NCBI RefSeq assembly: GCF_009870785.1
Contig: NZ_WTWX01000005.1
Location: forward strand, 1 to 64,000
Origin: Paenibacillus sp. An7
Lineage (GTDB): Bacteria > Bacillota > Bacilli > Paenibacillales > Paenibacillaceae
Length of the DNA: 64,000 nt
Direction of reading: 5' to 3'
Below the pieces are notes generated by a model that saw only the letters and a list, made by a program, of their open reading frames with translations, was not told the origin of the DNA and made no database searches. The position numbers and the translations under genes are program-made. This document shows positions 18,997-27,067 of this stretch, piece after piece. Numbering within the stretch: the stretch's first letter is position 1; each line of letters opens with the position of its first letter.

Positions 18997-19431
18997 CTAT
19001 TCGGAAATTGTACCGTCGGTACCTGGTTTATATTTATGTACAAGCTGACGCCATGCGAAATCTCCACGATCCAGCGCCTTCACCAAAATTTCAGCCGTAG
19101 CTACATTGGTAGCAAGCGGAATTCCTTGGACATCACATAGACGAAGTAATGCATTGATATCCGGTTCATGCGGCTGTGCCATTAATGGATCGCGCAGGAA
19201 AATGATTAAGTCCATCTCATTTTGAGCAACAAGTGCACCAATCTGCTGGTCACCGCCAAGCGGGCCTGACATAAAGCGATGAATTTTCAAATTGGTACCT
19301 GCCATGATACGCTGCCCGGTTGTCCCCGTTGAATAAAGCTGGTGTCCAACAAATACGTGTTCATATGCTGTTACAAAGTTAACCATTTCATCTTTTTTAC
19401 GGTCATGTGCAATAAAAGCGATTTTCAACAT
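18997..19431 (-). CDS. mgsA: Methylglyoxal synthase
   Basis: Converts dihydroxyacetone phosphate to methylglyoxal and phosphate, a bypass that relieves sugar-phosphate stress. The 144-aa protein has [11 protein letters not shown], the phosphate-binding STGTTGQRI, and [19 protein letters not shown] with the catalytic Asp segment IIFLRDPL. It sits between dapB and bshA as in B. subtilis. A GGGAGAG ribosome site precedes the ATG. Confidence 0.96.
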   Translation of the reverse strand: MLKIAFIAHDRKKDEMVNFVTAYEHVFVGHQLYSTGTTGQRIMAGTNLKIHRFMSGPLGGDQQIGALVAQNEMDLIIFLRDPLMAQPHEPDINALLRLCDVQGIPLATNVATAEILVKALDRGDFAWRQLVHKYKPGTDGTISE

Positions 19432-19475
19432 ATCTGTTCTCTCCCTATGTCTATAAATTGAGGCTTTTCAAACTA

Positions 19476-20279
19476 CTAGTCTATAAAATGATCGAATCCA
19501 TAAACCATTCCGGTATATTCCATTACTTTTTGAATCCCGATCTTAACGCCTGGCATATAACCGGCACGCTCATAGGAGTCGTGTCTAATCTTCAGCGTTT
19601 GTCCGAAGTCACCAAAAATAACTTCTTGCTGCGCAAATACACCCGGAAGCCTAACACTATGAATACGGAAACCATTGTAGTACCCGCCGCGTGATCCTTC
19701 AATTGTTTCTTCTTCTTTTGGATTTCCTTGACGGATTTCTTTGCGATTCTCTGCGATCATCTCAGCTGTTTTTACAGCCGTTCCTGATGGTGCATCGAGT
19801 TTCTGATCTCCGTGATATTCAATAATTTCGAGGTTTGGCAAATATTTCGCCGCTTGTGCAGCAAATTTCATCATCAGGATCGCTCCAATTGAGAAATTCG
19901 GTGCGATTAGGCCGCCAATCCCTTGTTTTTCACATTGCTTGTCCAGTTCCGTAATCTGTTCGGTCGTAAAACCGGTTGTCCCCATGACAGGTCTTACCCC
20001 ATGAGAAATGGCCAGGGAGGTATGCTCATAAGCATATTGAGGTGTTGTGAAATCAACCATGACATCAGCATCGGTCTGACTCAGCGCTTTTTCAAGCTGA
20101 TCCATAACGAGGATTCCGCAAGGTTCAAGTCCTACCAGTTTGCCGGCATCCGTACCTGCTTCGGAACGGTTCACTGCAGCAACAAGTTCTAATTCCTCAT
20201 CCTGAAGCACAAGTTTAACAACCTCGCGCCCCATGCGCCCCCCTGCACCTACAACAATAACTTTAATTTTATCAGCCAA
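19476..20279 (-). CDS. dapB: 4-hydroxy-tetrahydrodipicolinate reductase
   Basis: NAD(P)H-dependent step in lysine, diaminopimelate and dipicolinate synthesis. The 267-aa protein has the Rossmann motif VVGAGGRMGREVV and VDFTTPQY. GTTGFT and the active-site EYHGDQKLDAPSGTAVKTAE follow. A TTG start at 20279 is preferred because AAGGAG lies 8 nt upstream; the GTG three codons earlier is too close to that site. It is followed by mgsA, bshA and cca on the same strand. Confidence 0.95.
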   Translation of the reverse strand: MADKIKVIVVGAGGRMGREVVKLVLQDEELELVAAVNRSEAGTDAGKLVGLEPCGILVMDQLEKALSQTDADVMVDFTTPQYAYEHTSLAISHGVRPVMGTTGFTTEQITELDKQCEKQGIGGLIAPNFSIGAILMMKFAAQAAKYLPNLEIIEYHGDQKLDAPSGTAVKTAEMIAENRKEIRQGNPKEEETIEGSRGGYYNGFRIHSVRLPGVFAQQEVIFGDFGQTLKIRHDSYERAGYMPGVKIGIQKVMEYTGMVYGFDHFID

Positions 20280-20300
20280 AACGAACACTCCTTAGATTGA

Positions 20301-20846
20301 CTAGGTTGGTTTCTGGAAATATGTTCTCATCCGTTTATTAAAATCATGCAATAGATCTGTTAATTGTTCATTTTGAGGTTCCATCGCGATTGCTTCCTTT
20401 AATACAGCAATAGCCAGTATATATTCATTTATCTCGGCATATGCAATGGCGAGCCATACATACGCTTCTGTGTAGAGCGGATCCAGCGTAATCGCCTGTT
20501 TCAATTGCTCCAGTGCCTTATCGTAATTCTTCTTTGGATCTGCATTTGACGACTCAATGAGAACACGAGACATGGCAGTCAGCTTTTTGGACTGGAGACG
20601 ATTGATGTGGATGAGATATTCAATATGCCCTGGTGCGATCTCAGCTGCTTTGTTCGCGTGAACAAAAGCCTGATCAAGCTTTCCATTACGAGCATACGTA
20701 ATCGAGCAGCGATAATGAATTTCTGGATTATTAGGTTCCTCTGCTAATGCCGTTTCAAACCAGTAGACAGCCCGTTCAAAGTCATTATGAAAAATGGCTT
20801 TATACGCTTCTTGAATGTAGTCGTCAGCCTTCACGTTAGCTTGCAC
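20301..20846 (-). CDS. TPR-repeat protein upstream of dapB
   Basis: 181 aa, almost entirely tetratricopeptide repeats: AIFHNDFERAVYWFETALAE, KLDQAFVHANKAAEIAPG, YDKALEQLKQAITLDPL and YILAIAVLKEAIAMEPQ. There is no signal peptide or enzymatic domain, so it is probably a protein-interaction scaffold. It lies between the MazG-like gene and dapB with short gaps, consistent with a shared transcript. Confidence 0.8.
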   Translation of the reverse strand: MQANVKADDYIQEAYKAIFHNDFERAVYWFETALAEEPNNPEIHYRCSITYARNGKLDQAFVHANKAAEIAPGHIEYLIHINRLQSKKLTAMSRVLIESSNADPKKNYDKALEQLKQAITLDPLYTEAYVWLAIAYAEINEYILAIAVLKEAIAMEPQNEQLTDLLHDFNKRMRTYFQKPT

Positions 20847-20886
20847 CTCCCGTATCGTCGGTCAGTACAGCATATGTAAGAATGGC

Positions 20887-21240
20887 CTAATCGGTGTCCT
20901 TTTTCGTCCAGCGATCCTTATCTCGCGTATTAAATTTGTGCATCACTTTATCATGAGCTTCGGTTAGATCTATTCCGAGCGAATTGGCAAAACAAATGGT
21001 TATAAACAAAATGTCACCAAGCTCCAGTTCTATGGAATTGTCTGCTTCCGTTGCTTTTTTAGGTTTTTCTCCGTACTCGTGTTTGACTTCACGTGCCAGT
21101 TCTCCAACTTCTTCCGTCATTCGAGCGAGCATCGTCAGCGGGCTGAAATAACCTTCTTTAAACTGGGAAATGTAATCGTCCACTTCTTTTTGCATTTCTA
21201 ATAAAGTTTTTTCCATGTGAGCATACTCCTTACTAACCAA
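20887..21240 (-). CDS. ypjD: MazG-like nucleotide pyrophosphohydrolase (YpjD type)
   Basis: 117-aa all-alpha NTP pyrophosphatase. The metal-binding motifs EEVGELAREVKHEYGE and ELGDILFITICFANSLGID supply the EExxE...ExxD acidic residues that bind Mg2+. Members hydrolyse canonical or damaged dNTPs to NMP and pyrophosphate. The position upstream of dapB matches ypjD of B. subtilis. The divergent yitT-type gene starts about 135 bp away. Confidence 0.88.
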   Translation of the reverse strand: MVSKEYAHMEKTLLEMQKEVDDYISQFKEGYFSPLTMLARMTEEVGELAREVKHEYGEKPKKATEADNSIELELGDILFITICFANSLGIDLTEAHDKVMHKFNTRDKDRWTKKDTD

Positions 21241-21374
21241 TGTTTATAACTCACTTCATCCATATGTTAACGTATTGAGAAAGTGAAAACAAATCATTTT
21301 TTAAACTTCCCATGAAAAAGGCATACTACATTTGAGCATTAGGCAAATCTAATACTAGTGAGGGATTCATTCAA

Positions 21375-22244
21375 ATGAATAAGATTACAGCGCAGCTTAA
21401 GATCATTGTACCAATCCTCGTGGGCACCGCCATTTTTGCGTTCGGTCTCCTGTATTTCATTATCCCGAATCAATTGATGGAAGGCGGAGTCACGGGTATT
21501 ACCGTGCTTCTCAATTATGCTTTTGGTATATCTCCTTCCCTATCTACACTCATCATTAATATCCCGCTGTTTCTACTGGGATGGAAAGTTTTTGGCGGAA
21601 GACAAATTATTTATACCGGTGTCGGAATCATCGGTCTTACCATTTTCCTTGGTTTATTTGAACGTTTAATAGACGCAGGATATATCGTTCCTTTGCAAAC
21701 AGAGCATGATCTACTGCTTGCTGCACTTTATGCCGGTGTTACCATTGGTCTTGGTTTAGGGATTGTGTTTCGTGCAGGGGGGACAACCGGGGGTTCTGAT
21801 ATCATTGCAAGAATTCTGTCCAAGAAAACGGGGCTCAGTATCGGACGAGTTATGCTCGCCATTGATATTGTTATTATTGGGTCTTCCCTTATTTACATAC
21901 CTATTGAAAAAATCCTGTATACGCTCATTGCCGTATTTATCGGATCCAAGGTTATTGACTTCATTCAAGAAGGGGCATATGCTGCCAAAGCATTTACAAT
22001 TATTAGTGATTATGGCCCTGAAATTGCGGATAAAATAACCAAAGAGATGGAACGCGGGGTTACGCTGATTCCAGCGATTGGAGCCTACTCAAAAAAAGCA
22101 AAGCATGTTGTATACTCTGTCGTTTCTAGACAAGAGATGAGAGAACTTCATCAAATGGTAAGATCCATCGATCCAAGCGCATTTCTCATTATTAATGAGG
22201 TGCATGATGTCCATGGAGAAGGTTTCAAGGAAGCAGAAAAATAG
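21375..22244 (+). CDS. YitT-family membrane protein (YpjC-like)
   Basis: 289-aa integral membrane protein, the only intact core gene on the plus strand here. Five or six hydrophobic helices fill residues 8-190, with the family-typical FIIPNQLMEGGVTGI and GIVFRAGGTTGGSDIIARIL. A cytosolic DUF2179 domain (about 200-285) follows, ending in FLIINEVHDVHGEGF. The substrate of the family is not established. A terminator shared with ypjB follows. Confidence 0.88.
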   Translation: MNKITAQLKIIVPILVGTAIFAFGLLYFIIPNQLMEGGVTGITVLLNYAFGISPSLSTLIINIPLFLLGWKVFGGRQIIYTGVGIIGLTIFLGLFERLIDAGYIVPLQTEHDLLLAALYAGVTIGLGLGIVFRAGGTTGGSDIIARILSKKTGLSIGRVMLAIDIVIIGSSLIYIPIEKILYTLIAVFIGSKVIDFIQEGAYAAKAFTIISDYGPEIADKITKEMERGVTLIPAIGAYSKKAKHVVYSVVSRQEMRELHQMVRSIDPSAFLIINEVHDVHGEGFKEAEK

Positions 22245-22270
22245 CCCGGACATCCGGACTATTTTCTCTT
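22240..22270. terminator. Terminator between convergent yitT-type gene and ypjB
   Basis: TAGCCCGG/CCGGACTA stem, with ATTTTCTCTTTTTT on the plus-strand side. It overlaps the stop codon of the plus-strand gene. Confidence 0.65.
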
Positions 22271-22291
22271 TTTTCTTTTTATTATATCTGG

Positions 22292-23140
22292 CTAAAAATA
22301 GGATTGATGATTCCCCCTGTACTTACGGTAACCGACGTACGCCAGCACTGCCACAATTGCAGAACCAAGGAATAAATTGGCTGCCCAAGGTTCAGGCCCT
22401 GCTGCAAAGGGAACAAAAGCGGTTGCATCCTTCTCCCTGCCGAATAAAGCATTGGCAAATTCATCCCCCTGCTTTAACGTATCGAGAATGTCTTGTTGTT
22501 TTACTCCATTACTCATAGTAAGTCCCTTTAGATAAGACATCCAGGAATCAAATCTTTCAATCTCATAAGGTTGTCTCCGAATGATCGCTGCAGGACGAAT
22601 TGTTTCATAATGACTTTCCAGTTCCATATAATTTGTAGTTATATCGGTTCCTGGTTCATTCTTTACTCTTTGTTCAATAGAGGATAAGTCTTCTTTCATA
22701 ATCTTGTAGTATTGAAGCCACAGCGGCTTATCCGGATGAGCCAAACTATCCACTGCAAGTCTCAGTTTTGCAGACGCATGCTGTAAAGAGTCCGAGGCAG
22801 CCTGCACACTGGCAGTAGCTTCTTTCACTTCGACAATCGTCTCCGTGAGAGCATGCATCCCTTCTACTGTAGTTAACCCATCGAATGAGAACCGCTCTAC
22901 TTTACTCGTTAAATCCTCTACATCTTTCCGTACTGCAGATAGATTATAATCGGGCGCATTCCGGTATAAGGAGGTTGCGATCTGATTGAGTTGTTCAGCA
23001 CTCTTTACAAGGCTTGGACTCGCTTCCTCTGAACTTTCCGCATATGCCGTGTTCAGCAAGAAATTCTGACTCAGTAGCGTACAACATAGTAGACCCACCA
23101 TTAATAAGGAAGAACGTTTTATTCGAAAAAACAAGGACAT
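22292..23140 (-). CDS. ypjB: Sporulation protein YpjB
   Basis: 282 aa. An N-terminal signal sequence (about residues 8-33, ending NTAYA-ES) exports a mainly helical extracellular domain (35-245). A C-terminal transmembrane helix (LFLGSAIVAVLAYVGYR) is followed by a basic tail. Length, topology and location between ypjA and ypjC match B. subtilis YpjB, a sporulation protein whose molecular function is unknown. AGGAGGGG lies just before the start. Confidence 0.8.
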   Translation of the reverse strand: MSLFFRIKRSSLLMVGLLCCTLLSQNFLLNTAYAESSEEASPSLVKSAEQLNQIATSLYRNAPDYNLSAVRKDVEDLTSKVERFSFDGLTTVEGMHALTETIVEVKEATASVQAASDSLQHASAKLRLAVDSLAHPDKPLWLQYYKIMKEDLSSIEQRVKNEPGTDITTNYMELESHYETIRPAAIIRRQPYEIERFDSWMSYLKGLTMSNGVKQQDILDTLKQGDEFANALFGREKDATAFVPFAAGPEPWAANLFLGSAIVAVLAYVGYRKYRGNHQSYF

Positions 23141-23182
23141 CCCCTCCTACTGTATCGTATGAAGAGAGATGTCCACCTAGAA

Positions 23183-23812
23183 CTATAACCGTTTTGCCTT
23201 TTTTAAGGCGATCCAGCCTGCTATAAAACTAAGAATCGTCAGCGTGAAGGTAAAAGTACGTACTTCACTCACGTAATCATGCAGCTCATAAGGAAGATAC
23301 GGATAAATTCCAAATGTGTAATCCATGACATCATTTAAGAGGGTCCACCCTGCTGCTACAATTAGACTAACCATTCCAAATCCAAAGAAGCGAACATAGA
23401 GAAGTGCCTCTACTGCCATCGCTAAGTGAGAAGCAATCAGCATAAAATCCTGCCAGATCATATCTCCTCCGAAGGACCATCCTGCTACAATCATACTCAC
23501 TGCCCATACCCCATATTTGACGGATGTCACAACAGCAAGGCCCTGAATTACATGACCTACCCCTTGCAACCCGCGGTTCTGAGGAGGGTATAACAGAAAT
23601 AAAAGGGACAACGTAAAAAATAAACTAGCAGTAGGGCTATCCGGTACAAAAACAAGAAGCGCTGCCGGATAATTTTGAAGTGTGAAAAGAAGCTGATTTT
23701 CATACCATATGTATCCATATACTGTACCTAGTAAATTACACCAAAATAAGAGCCATAAAAATCTACGGTTCATCAGCACAGAGCGGCTCCAAAAAAAAGA
23801 TAGGGATAACAC
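23183..23812 (-). CDS. ypjA: DUF1405 membrane protein YpjA
   Basis: 209-aa polytopic membrane protein with about six hydrophobic helices. WYENQLLFTL and the conserved GWTLLNDVMDYTFGIYPYLP segment are characteristic of the DUF1405 family. Its function is unknown. The GTG start at 23812 follows AAAGGAGG, although the internal ATG at 23773 is also possible. It sits between qcrC and ypjB exactly as in B. subtilis, separated from qcrC by a strong terminator. Confidence 0.82.
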   Translation of the reverse strand: MLSLSFFWSRSVLMNRRFLWLLFWCNLLGTVYGYIWYENQLLFTLQNYPAALLVFVPDSPTASLFFTLSLLFLLYPPQNRGLQGVGHVIQGLAVVTSVKYGVWAVSMIVAGWSFGGDMIWQDFMLIASHLAMAVEALLYVRFFGFGMVSLIVAAGWTLLNDVMDYTFGIYPYLPYELHDYVSEVRTFTFTLTILSFIAGWIALKKAKRL

Positions 23813-23878
23813 GTGCCCTACATCCTCCTTTATAATCTAATCTTCATTTCTAAGAATGATGGTGACTGAGTTCTCTCT

Positions 23879-23920
23879 AAAAAGGGCCTGACTGCTCATA
23901 GAAGCAGTCAGGCCCTTTTT
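23879..23920. terminator. Strong bidirectional terminator after qcrC
   Basis: A 13-bp perfect stem (GGGCCTGACTGCT/AGCAGTCAGGCCC) is flanked by A and T runs, ending the qcrABC transcript on the minus strand. Confidence 0.85.
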
Positions 23921-23939
23921 GGTAACCCGTATTCTAATA

Positions 23940-24812
23940 TTACTCTGCCGTTTTCTGGGAAGCAAGCCAGTCTGCAAGAGTGTCAATATCTTCGTCAGTT
24001 AGACCTTGTGCAATATTCAGATCATATTGAGGTCCCATACCACCAATACCGTCATGGATGATACCGAGAAGTTCTTCCTTGCTATGAACATCGCCAATAC
24101 CCCGAAGTGAAGGTCCCATTTGCCCTTTCAGATCCGCAGCATGGCAGGTTACGCAGGTAGCTTTTTTGTAAGTATCAGCACCTACTCCGTCTGGATCTAC
24201 AATGGCTACTTCTTCTGTGGTAGGCGCCACTGAGGTCGGAAGCCCTGCGTTATGTCTCTCAAGTGCTTCTTCCTCACGTGCAATATGTTCAGGAATTTGC
24301 CCGGACTTTTCAAGCTCATGTTGGTAATGAGTCCATGCTACATTAGTCAGATAGAAGACCGAAACAATGGATAGCAGCATAAGCGTTGATGCAATGGGCC
24401 TCTTATAGAAACGGCGTTCTTTCCCCGTATCTAGAAAAGGTGCAAGGAGCAAAGCTCCAAATGCTACACCTGAAACACCGAGTGAACCAAGTACAACATA
24501 ATCACCAGAAGCATAAGGATATTTCAGATATTGATATAAGAATAAAAAGTACCAGTCAGGCATCGGTATTACCGATGCACCAGGGTCGGCTGGATACCCA
24601 AGCGGCGCTGGTTCAGAAATCGTTAGCACCAGAAAACCAACAAGAACAACGACCCCTACCATCCATTCTTTTAACAGAAAGTTTGGTATAAAAGCCTCTG
24701 ATTTCCCCGGATAAGAAGTATAGTCAGGCGGTGTAATAAATCCCATACCTTTACGTACCCTGGAATCTCCAACAAAAACAACTTTTTCGTCTGATTTTTT
24801 CCCGTGTGCCAT
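23940..24812 (-). CDS. qcrC: Menaquinol:cytochrome c reductase cytochrome b/c subunit
   Basis: 290-aa fusion typical of firmicute bc complexes. Residues 1-165 correspond to subunit IV of the b6f type (three transmembrane helices, PDWYFLFLYQYLKY near the quinol site). The C-terminal ~100 residues are a cytochrome c domain on the outer face with one CxxCH haem site (CVTCH) and a distal Met ligand probably in the GGMGPQYD region. It passes electrons from menaquinol to cytochrome c. Last gene of qcrA-qcrB-qcrC. Confidence 0.95.
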   Translation of the reverse strand: MAHGKKSDEKVVFVGDSRVRKGMGFITPPDYTSYPGKSEAFIPNFLLKEWMVGVVVLVGFLVLTISEPAPLGYPADPGASVIPMPDWYFLFLYQYLKYPYASGDYVVLGSLGVSGVAFGALLLAPFLDTGKERRFYKRPIASTLMLLSIVSVFYLTNVAWTHYQHELEKSGQIPEHIAREEEALERHNAGLPTSVAPTTEEVAIVDPDGVGADTYKKATCVTCHAADLKGQMGPSLRGIGDVHSKEELLGIIHDGIGGMGPQYDLNIAQGLTDEDIDTLADWLASQKTAE

Positions 24813-24831
24813 AGGCGTTTCCCCCCTTCTA

Positions 24832-25503
24832 TTATAGTGGTCCGGAGATACCTTGTCGGCGGATCATAATAAAATGGCCTACAAGTAAAATAAGCAGAAC
24901 AGCAGGAAGGAAGAACACGTGAAGGGCAAAGAATCTTGTTAATGTCTCAGCTCCAACAATCGTACCGCCTTGTAAAAGTTCTTTGATAACAGGTCCCAGA
25001 TAAGGAACCGTATTCGCGATCTCGAGCGTTACTTTGGTTGCAAAGTAAGCTTTGTTATCCCAAGGCAGCAGATAACCTGTTAATCCAAGTCCAAGCATAA
25101 CGAAAAAGATTAACATTCCTACTACCCAGTTCATCTCACGTGGGGCTTTATAGGATCCTGTGAAAAACACCCGCATCGTATGTAAAAACATCATCACTAT
25201 GACCAGACTGGCTCCCCAGTGGTGCATTCCTCGTACAATCTGACCAAAAGCGACTTGGGTTTGCAAAAACTCTACACTAGCATACGCATTAATAATATCG
25301 GGTACGTAATACATCGTTAGAAACATTCCTGATAGAATCTGAATAACCGTGATGAAGAACGTAAGTCCGCCAAAGCAATACACAAACGCTGAAAAGTGAT
25401 GGGCTGGATTTACGTGTTCAGGAACTTCATGGTCAGCAACGTCACGCCAAATAGGAGTGATATCCAGACGTTCGTCGACCCAGTTGTAAATATTTTTAAA
25501 CAT
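24832..25503 (-). CDS. qcrB: Menaquinol:cytochrome c reductase cytochrome b subunit
   Basis: 223-aa b6-type cytochrome b with four transmembrane helices. The haem-ligand histidines are in RGMHHWGASLVIVMMFLHTMRVF and further on in FALHVFFLPAVLLILLVGHFI. A GTYKAP-like loop (TGSYKAPREMNWVVG) is conserved. It holds the b haems of the complex and part of the quinol sites. It lies between qcrA and qcrC with 14-20 bp gaps. Confidence 0.96.
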   Translation of the reverse strand: MFKNIYNWVDERLDITPIWRDVADHEVPEHVNPAHHFSAFVYCFGGLTFFITVIQILSGMFLTMYYVPDIINAYASVEFLQTQVAFGQIVRGMHHWGASLVIVMMFLHTMRVFFTGSYKAPREMNWVVGMLIFFVMLGLGLTGYLLPWDNKAYFATKVTLEIANTVPYLGPVIKELLQGGTIVGAETLTRFFALHVFFLPAVLLILLVGHFIMIRRQGISGPL

Positions 25504-25517
25504 CTACTCACGCCTTC

Positions 25518-26060
25518 CTATTGGACTCTCTGATTCGGAATGATCTCCCCAAGGTAAACCCATCCTTCATCTTCCTTGACGGCGTACTCATCAAGCGGCT
25601 TGGAAGCAACTGCTAACTGTTTCCCCTCTTGAGTATAGTGTGCACCATGGCAAGGGCAGAAATATTGATTTGGCAGCTCAGGATTGTTATTGTAACCAAC
25701 CGTACATCCAAGATGTTTACATATCGGTGACAATGCATAAATGGAACCGTCTTCCCCTCTGCGAACCCACGCAATGAGTGAAGAATTGCTTGTGTACCAA
25801 CCATCTTGCTGTTTCAGTTCAAAATGAACTTCCAAAGGCTCCGAAGTCACTTTACTCACTTCAACTGCTTTTACAAAAGCGCCTTCATCTTTCTTCTGCA
25901 ATATTGGATCCACACCAAATCGAACCATAGGCAAAACGACACCTGCAGCCATATATGCGGTAGCTCCGCCCAAAGTGTACGTCAGAAACTGTCTGCGTGA
26001 CATCTCTTTCCGCTTGGGTGGCTTAGGCACATTATGCTCACTGTCATTGTGATTGCTCAT
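25518..26060 (-). CDS. qcrA: Menaquinol:cytochrome c reductase Rieske iron-sulfur subunit
   Basis: About 180 aa. The cytosolic N-terminus carries a twin-arginine motif (SRRQFLTYTLGG) that anchors the protein and directs Tat export. The soluble domain has the Rieske cluster motifs CKHLGC and CPCHGAHY, giving two Cys and two His ligands plus the stabilising Cys pair. The ATG at 26060 is preferred because AAAGGGGG precedes it; an in-frame ATG farther upstream adds 12 basic residues. First gene of the operon, behind the promoter at 26138. Confidence 0.94.
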   Translation of the reverse strand: MSNHNDSEHNVPKPPKRKEMSRRQFLTYTLGGATAYMAAGVVLPMVRFGVDPILQKKDEGAFVKAVEVSKVTSEPLEVHFELKQQDGWYTSNSSLIAWVRRGEDGSIYALSPICKHLGCTVGYNNNPELPNQYFCPCHGAHYTQEGKQLAVASKPLDEYAVKEDEGWVYLGEIIPNQRVQ

Positions 26061-26137
26061 CCTCTTCCGACCCCCTTTTTCATCCAAATATTTCATTCTT
26101 CTCTTAAAAAATTCCACAAATTACTATGACATACATT

Positions 26138-26166
26138 ATCATATAGTAGCCTACAAGGACCGTCAA
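26138..26166 (-). promoter_or_regulatory. Sigma-A promoter of qcrABC
   Basis: On the minus strand TTGACG (26166-26161), a 17-bp spacer and TATGAT (26143-26138). The motif TGTGACAAATT occurs twice upstream, at about 26170-26180 and 26225-26235, and may bind a redox regulator. Confidence 0.7.
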
Positions 26167-26250
26167 GAATTTGTCACAACTTTTCAAACAGGGAATGGAA
26201 GCGTTACAATAAAAATGTTGGTAATTTGTCACATATCCCTATGAAATGGA

Positions 26251-26685
26251 TTAATTCCACATTTGATAGATTTGACTTTGGATATCCTTCTTTAATTCGT
26301 TTTCATTAGCGTGTTCCCATTCTTCCTTCCCAAGTAACGCAGCTAAAGATAAGACTAGATCTGCCTCAGGAAGTTCAGCTTGAACCAATGCTTCGTCAGC
26401 AGTCATCACAATGACATATTTAAATCCGCCCACTTTTAGATGTGAGCACAGCTCATTTAAATACTGTAATTGCGAAGCTTGGCTATAATGAACCGCAGGA
26501 TAGGTAACTACTCGCCCCTTGAAAGGAATTTCAACGTAGTCCAGAAAATCTCTTAGCCTTTCAAGTGCAATCACCGCCTCGTAAGGGGATTCCCATCCCG
26601 TAAGTGCGGTGTATGGTATGAGACATGTATCTAGGTAAGGCTGTAATTCTACCCAATCTTCTGATGTAATCTCGCTGAATTTCAA
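26251..26685 (-). CDS. ypiF: DUF2487 family protein (YpiF-like)
   Basis: 144-aa cytosolic protein. It begins MKFSEITSEDWVELQPYLDT and contains LIPYTALTGWESPYEAV and VVTYPAVHY, a pattern of YpiF/DUF2487 proteins. Function is unknown. In B. subtilis ypiF is directly upstream of qcrA, and the same order here supports the call. The qcr promoter lies between the two, so qcrABC can be transcribed independently. Confidence 0.75.
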   Translation of the reverse strand: MKFSEITSEDWVELQPYLDTCLIPYTALTGWESPYEAVIALERLRDFLDYVEIPFKGRVVTYPAVHYSQASQLQYLNELCSHLKVGGFKYVIVMTADEALVQAELPEADLVLSLAALLGKEEWEHANENELKKDIQSQIYQMWN

Positions 26686-26761
26686 GAGTCTGCCTCCTCT
26701 TTATGTATTACTTCTATTATAAGGTTCGAAACCATAACTGGAAAGACATTCTAAAGATTCA

Positions 26762-26803
26762 CAAAAAAACCCTTCTCATTTTTCAGAGAAGGGTTCTTTT
26801 TTT
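26762..26803. terminator. Terminator downstream of the IDEAL-domain gene
   Basis: AACCCTTCTC/GAGAAGGGTT stem with seven A residues on one side and seven or more T residues on the other, active in either direction. Confidence 0.8.
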
Positions 26804-26813
26804 AAGGTTTGTC

Positions 26814-27011
26814 TTACGAAATAATTAATCTCAGTTCATCCGTCAGGCTGCGGAAAGCCACTTCATCCCCCGATGCCAGTGCTTTGTCAATTTCATCATA
26901 TAATTGTTCACTCCGATGTTTGCGTAATGCCGCGTCCCAGACCATTTCTGCAGCCAGTCCTAACATGACCTCGTAAGTAACTTTCATTTTATCCATAGGA
27001 TGCACCTCCAA
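26814..27011 (-). CDS. Short IDEAL-domain protein
   Basis: 65 aa. The C-terminal half YDEIDKALASGDEVAFRSLTDEL fits the IDEAL motif (I/L-D-x-A-L-x-x-x-D-x-x-x-F-x-x-L). B. subtilis YpiB at this position is about 180 aa, with an N-terminal UPF0302 domain before the IDEAL domain. Here only the IDEAL part plus ~30 residues exists, with a good start, so this is a small stand-alone version rather than an obvious truncation. IDEAL domains are thought to mediate protein binding, for example in ComK-related adaptors. Confidence 0.7.
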   Translation of the reverse strand: MEVHPMDKMKVTYEVMLGLAAEMVWDAALRKHRSEQLYDEIDKALASGDEVAFRSLTDELRLIIS

Positions 27012-27067
27012 CCAATTGTTATATTATCAGGCTAAGCTAAGTTATTATCACGGGTTAACGAGATGTA

